DNA of 64,000 bases from Ignavibacteria bacterium UBA2360 (GTDB lineage: Bacteria; Bacteroidota; Ignavibacteria; Tepidaquicellales; OLB5), in contig DDTQ01000010.1 in assembly GCA_002344125.1 (NCBI GenBank), forward strand, positions 80,947-144,946. The letters are read 5' to 3'. Position numbers and translations under genes: made by a program. Below are positions 1-9,143 of this stretch, piece after piece; position 1 is the first letter of the stretch; every line of letters begins with the position of its first letter. The notes beneath the pieces were generated by a model that ran no database searches, was not told the origin of the DNA, and saw only the letters and a program-made list of their open reading frames with translations.

Positions 1-118
1 ACATAGTATGCAAAAATAGCAAAATAATAGCTTTATTCAAATCACAAAAGTATTACAGAAATTAACTTAAGCAATTTGAATTATTTTGAAAATGTAGAAC
101 TAAATATGGGATTTTCCA

Positions 119-706
119 TTAATCAGTATCCTGCATGATCTTTTTCGCTCTGCTGCGAAGATTTGCCGGAATGAGTTTGTTCTTGCTTTCAAATAAAATA
201 TGAAGCGCCTGATTAATTATCTTATTCTTCCGGGGTGAATTATCTTCAGCTGCCTGCAATAATTTCTCAATAATTTCAGGCAGTTTTTTATCGCTGTATT
301 TATCCCACTTGCTGCCGTTAATTCTATTCATTCCAATAAAAAAGTCCAAAGGGGCAACTTCATTTGTTTTTTTTGCCCAGCTTTCAATATCATTCGCAAA
401 TTCCGAGAACAATTCCAATAACATATTGCTGCTATAATCTGCTTCATAACTTCCCCCCTTTTTAGCGAGATAGTGACCCGTTATTTCATCTTCATCGCTC
501 ATATTATAAAGCATTAGTAAATTTCCGATCCATAAAACGCTTCCCGCAAGCACTTCCGGAACCATATTCTCTACCGCTTCTGCTGTTTCGCTGCTGATTT
601 TTTCCTTAAAGCAAAACACAAAATACTTTTCACCCTGGAACGAATATAAATCAAGCGGTTTGCCGTGGTTTAAATAAACGAACGGAAAAATGTTATCTGT
701 CTGCAT
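119..706 (-). CDS. Hypothetical cytoplasmic protein
   Basis: I do not recognise this 195-residue protein. It has no signal peptide or membrane segment and looks soluble. The C-terminal third is helical and basic, ending in a Lys/Arg-rich stretch. It starts one base after the stop codon of the DUF695/RraB-like gene (708-1478), so the two are almost certainly cotranscribed and may be translationally coupled. A shared role is inference only. Confidence 0.7.
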   Translation of the reverse strand: MQTDNIFPFVYLNHGKPLDLYSFQGEKYFVFCFKEKISSETAEAVENMVPEVLAGSVLWIGNLLMLYNMSDEDEITGHYLAKKGGSYEADYSSNMLLELFSEFANDIESWAKKTNEVAPLDFFIGMNRINGSKWDKYSDKKLPEIIEKLLQAAEDNSPRKNKIINQALHILFESKNKLIPANLRSRAKKIMQDTD

Positions 707-707
707 A

Positions 708-1478
708 TCAGCTTTTACCTGTTATAACTTTCGTCTCCCATCCGTCATAAACACCATCGTACTGCTCAGCAAGGTCATAAAGCTCCGCCGTAAAATCCAG
801 CACATCATGGTAAGTGACAGGCAGTTGTTTTGTGAGCCTTACGCTCAACGGGTAATCTGAATCCTTTTCATCAGTTCTTTCTGAAGACAGCCTGTATCCC
901 ATCTTTTCGGCTTCTTTAAGGAATTTCTTCTTTTGATCCTCTTTTTTGAAGAATATATAATTATCTACATCACGCGGCACGCTTAAATTATCGCCCTTTG
1001 ATCTTAAGTTTTCCACCACTCGCCTGTTCATAATGGTATGCATCTCGTAATTGGTAGGGTAGAGATGTTTGAAGTATTGCTTCCATTTACTGTCTTCTTC
1101 AAAATAAACTTCAAATTGATAATCGCTGTATGCTTTCATTACATCCTTAACGGACTTTTTTACACCGTTACTTTTAGGTGCGTAAAAATAGAAGATCCTC
1201 GCCCCGTCGCAGGTTTCCCTTCCTGCGAATATGGCGTTGAAAGGTTCAATCAGCGCATCCGCTATTTTATCTTCAATCTTAAACAATTTTTCACTTTCTC
1301 CGTTTGAAGAAAAACCGTTTTCCTGCGGGTCGTTCATTGTGAGAATAACTGTCAGAAGGTAGTTCTTATCTTTAAGCGGAGCGATCCTGTTCAGCCCAAG
1401 ATCAAGGTATATTGAAGCCTGTGAACCGTCAAGCTCTGTAAAATAAAAATCCCAGTTTGGCTGATATTCTGTATTCAT
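708..1478 (-). CDS. DUF695 / RraB-like domain protein
   Basis: The N-terminal half (about residues 8-140, from NWDFYFTELDG) resembles DUF695. The C-terminal part (about 165-250) resembles the RraB fold: a PRDVDNYIFF strand, a KKKFLKEAEKMGY helix and a YDGVYDGWET signature near the end. RraB proteins regulate ribonuclease E in gammaproteobacteria. In this lineage a target is not established, so only the architecture is claimed. No signal peptide, so cytoplasmic. It is followed one base later by an unknown gene at 119-706. Confidence 0.8.
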   Translation of the reverse strand: MNTEYQPNWDFYFTELDGSQASIYLDLGLNRIAPLKDKNYLLTVILTMNDPQENGFSSNGESEKLFKIEDKIADALIEPFNAIFAGRETCDGARIFYFYAPKSNGVKKSVKDVMKAYSDYQFEVYFEEDSKWKQYFKHLYPTNYEMHTIMNRRVVENLRSKGDNLSVPRDVDNYIFFKKEDQKKKFLKEAEKMGYRLSSERTDEKDSDYPLSVRLTKQLPVTYHDVLDFTAELYDLAEQYDGVYDGWETKVITGKS

Positions 1479-1487
1479 AGTAATTTA

Positions 1488-2732
1488 TTATTTAACAAGC
1501 ATCATTTTTTTTGTATCTGTAAAACCGTTACCTTCCATTTTGCAGAAATAGATACCGCTTGGCTTATCGGCAGCATCCCATCTCACCATATAGCTGCCCG
1601 GCTTTAGCTCACTTTGTACAAGTTCAGCAACTTCTTCGCCAAGCATGTTAAACACCGCAATTTTTATATAACCGTTCTGTGCCACCCTGAAACTGATATT
1701 AGTAACAGGATTGAACGGGTTAGGGTAGTTGCTGCTTAACCCTGAACGTTCCGGAACTTCTGTTGATGTATTGCTCAGCCCCACAAATGCTCCGCCGCCG
1801 TTAGTAGTTTTTAATATTGTACCTGAATTTCCAACTGCAAAGCCGGTTGTTACTGAACCGAACTTAAATTCAATTGCCCTAATATGGCTGGTAGTGCCCG
1901 TTGTCAGCTCATACCAGTTCGTTCCGGCGTTTGTAGTTTTGAATATTTTACCGCCAATACCCCCGGCGTAACCGGTTTGTTCATTCACAGGGAAATCCAG
2001 TCCGTACAGCGCTCCTGCGCCGGGTATTGCGTGCTCATTCCAGTTAGAACCGCCATTTGTAGTCTTGTATATTTTTCCTGTGGTTGATGCGAATCCCGTG
2101 CTGCTGTTTATCATCTTCATCGCGTGAACTGTTGCTCCTGCGGATAATACTTCTGCCCAAGATGTACCGCCGTTTATTGTTCTTATAATATATCCTTTTT
2201 GAGTTATATCATCATATCCGCACATGAAACCGAGCAATGAGCTTGTGAACTGGATACCATAGTTATAAGAGTTCGCATAAAGATTATTTTCCTGAATGAT
2301 CCAGTTTCCGCCGCCATTGGTTGTCTTCAGTACAGTATCGGTTGATCCGCAGATCCAACCGGTGTTATCATTCATAAAATAGGCTGTATTCCAGAAACGG
2401 TTTGGAGCAGTCAGTTTGCTCCAGTTAGTACCCGAGTTTGTTGATTTTAGTACCAAACCATTACCAAAAGCCCAGCAAGTGGTTACACCTGATATCACCA
2501 CATCAGAAAGTGAATTCTCCGGTAACGGATATGCTACATTCAGCCAGTTTGTTCCTTCGTTGGTAGTTTTGTATATCTTGCCGCCGCCAACAGAAATTAT
2601 AATCGGCAAAGATGAAAAGCTTGCTATACCATACATCGTACTTGTGGTCCCGTTTGTCTGTGGCACCCATTGAGAAAACTGAACTGATGAAATGAATATT
2701 GAACACAAAATAAAGAATTTAAATATTTTCAT
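1488..2732 (-). CDS. Secreted YCF48/BNR-type repeat protein with T9SS C-terminal sorting domain
   Basis: A 414-residue exported protein. Residues 1-20 form a signal peptide ending near VQFSQ. The middle (about 25-330) holds repeats of the form KTTNGGxxW every 40-50 residues, typical of YCF48-like/BNR beta-propeller blades. The last 80 residues are a type A sorting domain: YPNPFNP, then VFNMLGEEV, then SGIYFCKMEG and a basic KKMMLVK end. Such cargo crosses the outer membrane by type IX secretion and is anchored or released. The propeller's ligand is unknown. A TATTTTTG element on the minus strand (2783-2776) may be its promoter. Confidence 0.9.
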   Translation of the reverse strand: MKIFKFFILCSIFISSVQFSQWVPQTNGTTSTMYGIASFSSLPIIISVGGGKIYKTTNEGTNWLNVAYPLPENSLSDVVISGVTTCWAFGNGLVLKSTNSGTNWSKLTAPNRFWNTAYFMNDNTGWICGSTDTVLKTTNGGGNWIIQENNLYANSYNYGIQFTSSLLGFMCGYDDITQKGYIIRTINGGTSWAEVLSAGATVHAMKMINSSTGFASTTGKIYKTTNGGSNWNEHAIPGAGALYGLDFPVNEQTGYAGGIGGKIFKTTNAGTNWYELTTGTTSHIRAIEFKFGSVTTGFAVGNSGTILKTTNGGGAFVGLSNTSTEVPERSGLSSNYPNPFNPVTNISFRVAQNGYIKIAVFNMLGEEVAELVQSELKPGSYMVRWDAADKPSGIYFCKMEGNGFTDTKKMMLVK

Positions 2733-2775
2733 TTTTTGAATTAATTAGATTTTTTTATTGAATTTTTCTTTTCAA

Positions 2776-2808
2776 CAAAAATACCTACTGCTGTCGATGC
2801 AATTCAAA
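2776..2808 (-). promoter_or_regulatory. Possible promoter of the 1488-2732 gene
   Basis: On the minus strand TTTGAA (2808-2803) is followed after 19 bases by TATTTTTG (2783-2776), matching the Bacteroidota-type TTTG/TAnnTTTG arrangement. The start codon lies 44 bases downstream. Weak by itself, but the same motif recurs in this window. Confidence 0.35.
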
Positions 2809-2872
2809 GAATGAAAATCACGATTTTGTGCCGCAAAAAAACATTCCAACGCTGCAATATGGAATATTACAG

Positions 2873-2893
2873 CTGCAAATGCCTTATTTGCAG
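2873..2893. other. Perfect inverted repeat upstream of the 1488-2732 gene
   Basis: CTGCAAAT and ATTTGCAG form an 8-bp perfect inverted repeat around a 5-base spacer, with another GCAAAT copy just to the right. It lies about 140 bases upstream of the start of the T9SS gene and downstream of the acyl-CoA ligase. No T-tract follows on either strand, so it is not a classical terminator. An operator is possible. Confidence 0.3.
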
Positions 2894-3011
2894 TATGTTG
2901 CAAATGGAAACAATTTTTTCAAAATTGGTCTTTTTGCATAAAGGAAAAGTTTTGATTAATGTTTCAGAAAATCGGGTAATCTCTCAATGTCCTTTGATGT
3001 GAATATATGCG

Positions 3012-4808
3012 CTAGTTATAGAAACTATCAATCAGGTCTTTGTGTTTTTCTTCAATTACTTTTCGTTTAAGTTTTAAAGTAGGTGTCAATTCACCGCTTT
3101 CAATTGTAAACGGTGTATCAAGCAGCGCGAATTTTCTCACGCGTTCATATTTGGAAATCTGTTTCTGCAGCACATCAATTTCTGATTCAAAGAAGTTATG
3201 TACAATATCATTATCGGTAAGTTCGGATAGCTTTTCAAATTTAATATCCAGCTTTTTGGCCAGGGCCTCGAGCATATCTGTATCGGGAACGATAATAGCA
3301 GTAACAAAATCCCTGTGATCAGATGCGAAAGAAATTACCTGGCTTATGTATTCACTCCGCTCAAGATTTTCTTCTATGTGCGTAAGTGAAATATATTTCC
3401 CGCCCGCGGTTTTTATCAGCGTTTTTTTCCTGTCGGTTATCTTAAGCATTCCGTTTTCTATTCTGCCAATATCACCTGTGTGCAGCCATCCGTCTATGAT
3501 CATCCCGGAAGTTTCTTTCTCATTGTTAAAATATCCCTGCATAACATTTTCACCCTGTACCAGTATTTCGCCGTCATCAGCTATCTTAACGGTAACATTT
3601 TCAAGCGGGGGACCCACTGTGCCGAACTCGTTGTTATCAAGCCTGTTCACCGATATTACCGGCGATGCCTCTGTCATTCCATAACCCTGTAAAATCAGTA
3701 ATCCTATCGCATCAAAAAACTCTGCTGTTTCTTTGCTTAACGCGGAGCCTCCTGAAATGAAAAATTTTATTTCTCCGCCCGTTCTTTGCCTTATGACCGA
3801 AAAGACCTTCTTATCAGCAAGTTTCCACAATGGATTAGTTTTGTTCTCCCGGTATGCTTTCCCTATTTTCAGCGCGCGTTTTGTGATGGTGCGTTTTAGA
3901 AGCGGCATCTGTTCCACTGATTTCGTCAGCCTGCTTTGTATCCTAGTGAACAGCATGGGTACAGCAAGCACAACCGTAGGTTTAACTTCAGTCATCTGCG
4001 CTGCCAGGGTATCAATGTTCTTAGCGTAGTAAATCTTAGCGCCTTTTGAAAGAGGCACATAGTAACCGCCAGTTCTCTCGTATGTATGCGCAAGAGGCAG
4101 GAAAGAGAGGAACCGGTCCTGCGGTACCACCGGGAAAGAATCAGTGCACTGCTTAACATTTGCCAGAACATTCCTGTGTGTAAGGCACACTCCTTTCGGA
4201 ACTCCCGTTGTACCTGATGTATAAATTATCGTAAGCAGCTCATCGGTATTCTGTGCTTTTGCGCGCTTCAAAAAGTACTCGTCCGCAAGTTTATCGCTGT
4301 ATGCGGTCTTCTCCTCCAGAAGCTCGCCATATATCAGTTCTTCAAAGCTTATTATGTTCTCTGATGTATGATCTGTTTTGTTAAATGTAATTATCTTTTT
4401 AAGGTGCGGCAGTTCGTTAAATACAGCAGATACCTTCTCTGCCATCAGCTTAGTTGATACAAAACACAGCCTGCTTTCTGAGTGACTGAGTATGAACCTT
4501 ATCTGCTCTGATGTCATTGTGGGATATACAGGTACAGTAACTATACCTTCTGTAATACATGCGAAATCAGATACTGACCATTCAAACCGTGATTCCGAAA
4601 TTATCGCTGCCTTATCACCGGGCTGCAATCCATATTGCTCAATTGCCCTTGCAAGAAGGTAAACAAGTTCCTTAAGCTTGCTTCCTGAAATGTTCTTGTA
4701 AACGGAATTTTTTTCATTTTCATCTTTCCAGTAAATAGCGCCATCATTGCCGTATCGCCTGCATACTTCTATAAAGAATTCCGTAAAATTCGAATATTGT
4801 ATATCCAT
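3012..4808 (-). CDS. Long-chain acyl-CoA synthetase (AMP-binding)
   Basis: Activates fatty acids with ATP and CoA to acyl-CoA through an acyl-adenylate. The ANL-superfamily motifs are present in order: the P-loop YTSGTTGVPKG, GYGMTEASP, DGWLHTGDIG and DRKKTLIKTAGGKYIS with the catalytic C-terminal lysine region. Length (598 aa) fits the FadD15/FAA1-like long-chain family. I chose the ATG at 4808 (MDIQYSNF). An upstream in-frame ATG at 4874 would add 22 hydrophobic residues not typical of the family. No partner genes of beta-oxidation are adjacent. Confidence 0.92.
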   Translation of the reverse strand: MDIQYSNFTEFFIEVCRRYGNDGAIYWKDENEKNSVYKNISGSKLKELVYLLARAIEQYGLQPGDKAAIISESRFEWSVSDFACITEGIVTVPVYPTMTSEQIRFILSHSESRLCFVSTKLMAEKVSAVFNELPHLKKIITFNKTDHTSENIISFEELIYGELLEEKTAYSDKLADEYFLKRAKAQNTDELLTIIYTSGTTGVPKGVCLTHRNVLANVKQCTDSFPVVPQDRFLSFLPLAHTYERTGGYYVPLSKGAKIYYAKNIDTLAAQMTEVKPTVVLAVPMLFTRIQSRLTKSVEQMPLLKRTITKRALKIGKAYRENKTNPLWKLADKKVFSVIRQRTGGEIKFFISGGSALSKETAEFFDAIGLLILQGYGMTEASPVISVNRLDNNEFGTVGPPLENVTVKIADDGEILVQGENVMQGYFNNEKETSGMIIDGWLHTGDIGRIENGMLKITDRKKTLIKTAGGKYISLTHIEENLERSEYISQVISFASDHRDFVTAIIVPDTDMLEALAKKLDIKFEKLSELTDNDIVHNFFESEIDVLQKQISKYERVRKFALLDTPFTIESGELTPTLKLKRKVIEEKHKDLIDSFYN

Positions 4809-4874
4809 ATTCTGCCTTAACATCTTATTAATTGAAAGCAAAATTACAAATAAATTGTATGATATATTATTCAT

Positions 4875-5285
4875 TTCTGTAAGTAGTTGTCAGAATTTGT
4901 TACCCCCTCTCGAGAGGGGCGGCAGCCCGAAGGGTTGACAGGGTGTGTTAATTACTCTACGCTTGCAAATGGATGAATTCTGAGAGAAGCGCTAGCGACG
5001 AAGCAGTCTCATTAACATATGATAAGATTGATTGCTTCCATGCCCAAGGCATGGCAAGCGCTTCGCCCGCAAGATTTTTATTAATTTCTCATTGCCCACA
5101 AGAAAATTACGCAGTAATTCTTGAAGTCTGCACCTGCCTTTGGCACGGCCGCTTTGCGGGATTGATCATTGCCCGCTGATTCCCCCAACAATCAACATTT
5201 TTTTTCCGCCCAAAACCATACTTTATTAATTGTTAATATTACCTTAGACCGCTAAATTGCGCTCATTAATTATACGGAGGCGGAA
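4875..5285. repeat. Intergenic region with dispersed repeats, no gene
   Basis: No credible gene lies here. Two repeat types are visible. 4898-4950 has a CCCCTCTC/GAGAGGGG palindrome followed by a G-rich tail, related to sequences near 14960, 31141 and 52353. 4979-5170 is a mosaic of GCGAAGC, GAAGCAATCTC-type and GATTGCTTC words also seen near 16620 and 40430. A 68-codon open frame inside is repeat-derived. GGAGG at 5276-5280 is the ribosome binding site of the next gene. Confidence 0.6.
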
Positions 5286-6032
5286 TTGAAACCTATTCTT
5301 TTTGCATTAATACTATTCTCATCTATAAATATTTATTCACAGGTTGTAAATATTGAATCCAGAAGAATGCGTACCGATACTACGGGCTGGACGGGTTCTG
5401 CCGAAGGCAGCTTTCAGCTTTCAAAGGCTGTAGATGAAATATATGATTTCGGGGCATTGCTGCATATGCAGTATAAAGGGAAAAATGATCTTTGGCTTTT
5501 TTTGAATGAAGCAAGGATTATCAAAGGAGCGGGAACCCAGTTCATCAATGCGGGCTTTGCGCACATACGGTATAACCGTAAGGTCACCAAAGAACTGCTT
5601 CGCTGGGAAGTTTTCGCGCAATACCAGTATAATAAAGCCCTTGAAGTAGGGCAGAGGGTACTTGCTGGAACGGGTCCGCGTATCAAAATTATTGAATCTG
5701 ATATTTTCCGGGCATACGCCGCTGCGCTTTATATGTTTGAGTACCAGGAATCTGTGGATAAACTTATTATTGAAAGGAACCACCGGACAAGCAACTATCT
5801 TTCTATGACACTTGAGTTTGAAAGGTTCGAGATCAAAAATACAACTTATTACCAGCCAAATATGAAGGAAATGCAGGATTACAGAATACTCTCGCAATCA
5901 GACCTGCTGATAAAACTTACCGATAACCTGAAGTTCAAAACCGGTTTCAATTACAGGTATGATACCCGTCCTTTCCCCGGCGTGCCAAAAACGACTTATT
6001 ACCTGAGTAACGGCATATTGTTTGAGTTTTGA
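5286..6032 (+). CDS. DUF481 outer-membrane beta-barrel protein
   Basis: A 248-residue exported protein with a signal peptide (about 1-18, ending in IYSQ). The rest alternates aromatic and charged beta strands and ends in Phe (LFEF), as outer-membrane barrels do. The pattern fits the DUF481/YdiY family of unknown function. The start is TTG at 5286 with a strong GGAGG 5 bases upstream, which decides the start. A rho-independent terminator follows at 6088, so the gene is probably monocistronic. Confidence 0.8.
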   Translation: MKPILFALILFSSINIYSQVVNIESRRMRTDTTGWTGSAEGSFQLSKAVDEIYDFGALLHMQYKGKNDLWLFLNEARIIKGAGTQFINAGFAHIRYNRKVTKELLRWEVFAQYQYNKALEVGQRVLAGTGPRIKIIESDIFRAYAAALYMFEYQESVDKLIIERNHRTSNYLSMTLEFERFEIKNTTYYQPNMKEMQDYRILSQSDLLIKLTDNLKFKTGFNYRYDTRPFPGVPKTTYYLSNGILFEF

Positions 6033-6087
6033 AGCTGTTGTTAGCTTCATTTAAATTCCACAGGTTATTACCTGTTTGATTTCATCT

Positions 6088-6117
6088 AAAAAGCTCCCGT
6101 AACAGGGAGCTTTTTTT
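6088..6117 (+). terminator. Rho-independent terminator after the DUF481 gene
   Basis: An 11-bp stem (AAAAAGCTCCC/GGGAGCTTTTT, loop of 6) runs straight into seven T residues. It sits 56 bases after the stop codon. Confidence 0.9.
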
Positions 6118-6173
6118 ATTGTTTCCGGAAAGTGATCTGGATTAAATATATTATAAGTTTTCTCATTTCTTAC

Positions 6174-6203
6174 TTGCTTTTTTTAAAATTTACCTTATAT
6201 TTG
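6174..6203 (+). promoter_or_regulatory. Promoter of the envelope operon starting at 6303
   Basis: TTGCTT (6174-6179), a 16-bp spacer and TATATTTG (6196-6203). This fits both a sigma-70 layout and the Bacteroidota TAnnTTTG -7 box. It leaves a leader of roughly 90 bases. Confidence 0.55.
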
Positions 6204-6302
6204 TTAATAATATTTCAAAATTCATTGAATATCACACAATAACAACCTAAATTTAGCCTATCGAAATTTCTACATATCGTTTCTAAACTAACAATTCATA
6301 GC

Positions 6303-7082
6303 TTGCGTAAAATAAAATATTTTCTAATACCCCTTTTTCTTGGAATTTTTATGTATTCCTGTGAAAAAGATGACAGCTCTGTTATAGACCCGATCCTTCA
6401 TTTTCCTATTATTGACTCAGCTTTCATTTCTCCAACTGTATTTGATACTAACAGGATTGACCTAAGTATAAATGCAAGAGTATCATCGGTGGATCCGATT
6501 AGCTCAGTTAAGGCTAAGATAATTGATCCGCTTGGTTCCCAGGTTACTGAGGTTGACCTTGTGCTCAATGGAGATTTGTACACATTCAATGCCGCCATAA
6601 CACCCGGTTGTGTACTGGTGGGAAATTATAAGGTGGAGTTCTTAGCTGTTACTAATTCAGGGCTGAACAGTAATACTGTAACTAATACATTTCAGGTAAT
6701 CAATTCAAATAGTATTAAACCTGTAGTTTCAATTGTATATGCACCTGATAGTTTACTCCGTCCAACCGGCAGCGAACTGGTGCCGGCGTTTCTGCAGGTT
6801 CAGGTCAATGATCCTGATGGCATTTGCGATATTGAGTGGGCCAGGTTTAATGCGGTAAATCCAAACGGTATTCCCAATCCAAGCAATCCGTTTACCATGT
6901 ATGATAATGGTAACCCGCTTCCTCCATTCAGCGATACTGTTGCAAACGACGGGAAATACTCACTGACAATCTATATCGGCTCTTCTGCAACTTTGGGTGA
7001 TTTCAGCTTTAAGTTCTTCGCAAAAGACAGGTCTGATCTTACAAGTGATACTCTCTTAAAATTAATTAATGTACACGAATAA
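6303..7082 (+). CDS. Lipoprotein with Ig-like/choice-of-anchor-like domains
   Basis: A 259-residue lipoprotein: an N-terminal hydrophobic stretch ends in the lipobox MYSC (Cys20), so it is probably lipid-anchored in the envelope. The mature part is beta-rich. About residues 40-130 look like an Ig-like domain. About 140-255 carry VQVNDPDGICDIE and DTVANDGKYS, a pattern of choice-of-anchor/Ig-like modules. The start is TTG at 6303. First gene of a tight operon with a T9SS cargo gene 2 bases downstream. No enzymatic motif is visible. Confidence 0.8.
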   Translation: MRKIKYFLIPLFLGIFMYSCEKDDSSVIDPILHFPIIDSAFISPTVFDTNRIDLSINARVSSVDPISSVKAKIIDPLGSQVTEVDLVLNGDLYTFNAAITPGCVLVGNYKVEFLAVTNSGLNSNTVTNTFQVINSNSIKPVVSIVYAPDSLLRPTGSELVPAFLQVQVNDPDGICDIEWARFNAVNPNGIPNPSNPFTMYDNGNPLPPFSDTVANDGKYSLTIYIGSSATLGDFSFKFFAKDRSDLTSDTLLKLINVHE

Positions 7083-7084
7083 CT

Positions 7085-8740
7085 ATGAAAAAATTCCTGT
7101 TAATTACATTACTGGCAGCTTTCAATCTCAGCCTAAGCTACGCGCAGATGCTGCCCGAAAATTTTAAAATATCAAACGATATTTATAAAACCTTTAAGCT
7201 AAATGAAAACTACAAAAAAGGGAACAGCCTGATTGGAAGGTTCTCATCTTCACCGGTTTCATCGCAGACAATTATATCGAATTTTATTTCTGATATTATA
7301 GTGGTGAGTAACGATGCCGGCGATACCATCTGGTTTGGCACAGGCAAAGGAATATCGCGCACTACTAACCGCGGCATATCATTTCAGAATTTTTACGGAA
7401 CTGAACCCTTCGGAGATGATGATGTTTCGGGGCTCGCTGTTTACCAAAACTGGGTAGTAGTTGCCACCGCATATTCTCAATTTGTGAATGATGCATACGT
7501 ACCCACCGGAACGGGCATCAAAGTATCCAGCGACTATGGCGTTACGTGGGCTTCTTATCCGCAGCCTATGGATGCGCTTACCGATACATCTATTCAATAC
7601 GGAATAAGCACAATACAGGCTCTGCCTGTTGTGGTTGATGAATTCAACCTTTCCTATGATATTGCCATAACAAAAAAGAATAACACATCTGATTCGCTCG
7701 TATTCTGGATAACTTCATGGGCGGGCGGCACCCGTAAATCCACTGATTTTGGCGCAAGCTGGCAGCGCGTTGTGCTGCCGCCGGATGCTTTTAATACTAT
7801 TACGCCAACAGGCGGACCCTATAGCTTTCAGCTGAATCCCCGCGACCCGCCGCAGGGTAATAACAATCACAAAGGATTCTCTGTTACTGCTGAAAATGAT
7901 TCCACTATATATGTTGGCACTGCCAATGGTATCAACAGGTCAACTGATTGGGGCATAAGCTGGAAAAAGTACAACTACGATAGTACCGGTTCAGGAAGCG
8001 GTGTATCTGGGGATTTTGTTGTAGGACTAGCAGTGCAGAAATACGGTAATAATACAATTATTTGGGCTTCAACAAATCCAACTAAAGGCGGCGAGTTTTC
8101 TTCGTTCAGTTATTCCGCCAATGGCGGCCTAACATGGGGCAACACCCTCGAAGGAGCGTTCACACATAATGTTGGATTTAAAGATTCCATAGTTTACGGC
8201 GCAACCGATGGCGGTATCTGGCGCAGTTATTTCACGCCTCCGGGCTTCAGCTGGTCCAGACCCTCTATCATTTACGATGAATTGATACGCGACCAGATCA
8301 GAACAGATCTATTCTATTCTGTGGATTCACAGGGCGACTCAGTCTGGGTAGGCTCCGGTGATGGGCTTGCGCGCACTACGGATACACTGACAAGTCCGTG
8401 GGTAGGCAAGTGGAAGATCTTCCGCGCTTACCAGAACATAGCGGCTACCAATGAAGCTTATGCCTCGCCAAATCCGTTCTCTCCGGATGATGAAGTGTGC
8501 AGGATATACTATAAGACAGGAAAAACTTCCGCGGATATCACGATAAAGATCTTTGATTTTGCGATGTTCCCCGTTAGAACAGTAATACAGAATGCTCAGC
8601 GTACATCGCCTGATGTAATTTGGGCAACTTGGGATGGCAAACGCGATGACGGTACACAGGTAAGTAATGGTGTTTACTTCTACCGAATACAGATTGATAA
8701 AGATGAAACAGTCTGGGGTAAAATAATTGTGATGCAGTAA
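7085..8740 (+). CDS. Secreted beta-propeller protein with FlgD/T9SS-type C-terminal domain
   Basis: A 551-residue exported protein. Signal peptide about 1-20 (SLSYAQ). The centre has sialidase/BNR-like blades (SSDYGVTWASY, STDWGISWKKY, TNRGISF). The last 90 residues form a FlgD-like Ig/T9SS sorting domain: SPNPFSPDDE, then ITIKIFDFAM, WDGKRDDGTQVSNGVYFYRIQ and KIIVMQ. Predicted surface or secreted. It lies between two lipoprotein genes and just upstream of two PorV/PorQ genes, consistent with an envelope/T9SS-related operon. Confidence 0.88.
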   Translation: MKKFLLITLLAAFNLSLSYAQMLPENFKISNDIYKTFKLNENYKKGNSLIGRFSSSPVSSQTIISNFISDIIVVSNDAGDTIWFGTGKGISRTTNRGISFQNFYGTEPFGDDDVSGLAVYQNWVVVATAYSQFVNDAYVPTGTGIKVSSDYGVTWASYPQPMDALTDTSIQYGISTIQALPVVVDEFNLSYDIAITKKNNTSDSLVFWITSWAGGTRKSTDFGASWQRVVLPPDAFNTITPTGGPYSFQLNPRDPPQGNNNHKGFSVTAENDSTIYVGTANGINRSTDWGISWKKYNYDSTGSGSGVSGDFVVGLAVQKYGNNTIIWASTNPTKGGEFSSFSYSANGGLTWGNTLEGAFTHNVGFKDSIVYGATDGGIWRSYFTPPGFSWSRPSIIYDELIRDQIRTDLFYSVDSQGDSVWVGSGDGLARTTDTLTSPWVGKWKIFRAYQNIAATNEAYASPNPFSPDDEVCRIYYKTGKTSADITIKIFDFAMFPVRTVIQNAQRTSPDVIWATWDGKRDDGTQVSNGVYFYRIQIDKDETVWGKIIVMQ

Positions 8741-8747
8741 AAAAATA

Positions 8748-9140
8748 ATGAAGAAAGAACACTTTAAATTGATCGTACTGATTTTCATTTCACTATTCAT
8801 TTTTAATTGTTCAAATCAGTCAGGAATGAATGATTATAACACAGTTGTTAAGTTCTCAAAAGGGGAGCAGCTTAAATTCCCGGATTTCACAATCGAATAT
8901 ACAGGCGAGAGAACCGAAACCAATCAGTTCCCGAACGGGAACAGCGTCACAATAAAGTTCCATGAGTTCACTGTAACTTCAGCTTCTTCGAATAAAAAGG
9001 TAAGCTGGTCTTCAGGCACAGGTGATATTGCGCCTGTTGCATTTGAAATTGACGGAAAGAATTTTGAGCTCGAAATGTCAAATTCAGAAAAGCTTAAAAC
9101 AAAATTATCTGAAAACGAATTTGTTATAGTTAAAAAATAA
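8748..9140 (+). CDS. Small lipoprotein of unknown function
   Basis: A 130-residue protein with a signal peptide ending in a lipobox (LFIFNC, Cys21). The mature part is beta-rich, with no domain I recognise. It is 7 bases after the T9SS cargo gene and 3 bases before the PorV/PorQ gene, so it is part of the operon. It could be an accessory of the outer-membrane proteins encoded beside it (inference). Confidence 0.75.
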   Translation: MKKEHFKLIVLIFISLFIFNCSNQSGMNDYNTVVKFSKGEQLKFPDFTIEYTGERTETNQFPNGNSVTIKFHEFTVTSASSNKKVSWSSGTGDIAPVAFEIDGKNFELEMSNSEKLKTKLSENEFVIVKK

Positions 9141-9143
9141 CAC

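Noticed and set aside
2811..3002. 63-codon Cys-rich open frame on the plus strand
   Set aside because: No ribosome binding site, atypical composition, and it overlies the inverted repeat upstream of a minus-strand gene.
4973..5179. 68-codon open frame on the plus strand
   Set aside because: Composed of dispersed repeat words also seen at 16620 and 40430; not a gene.
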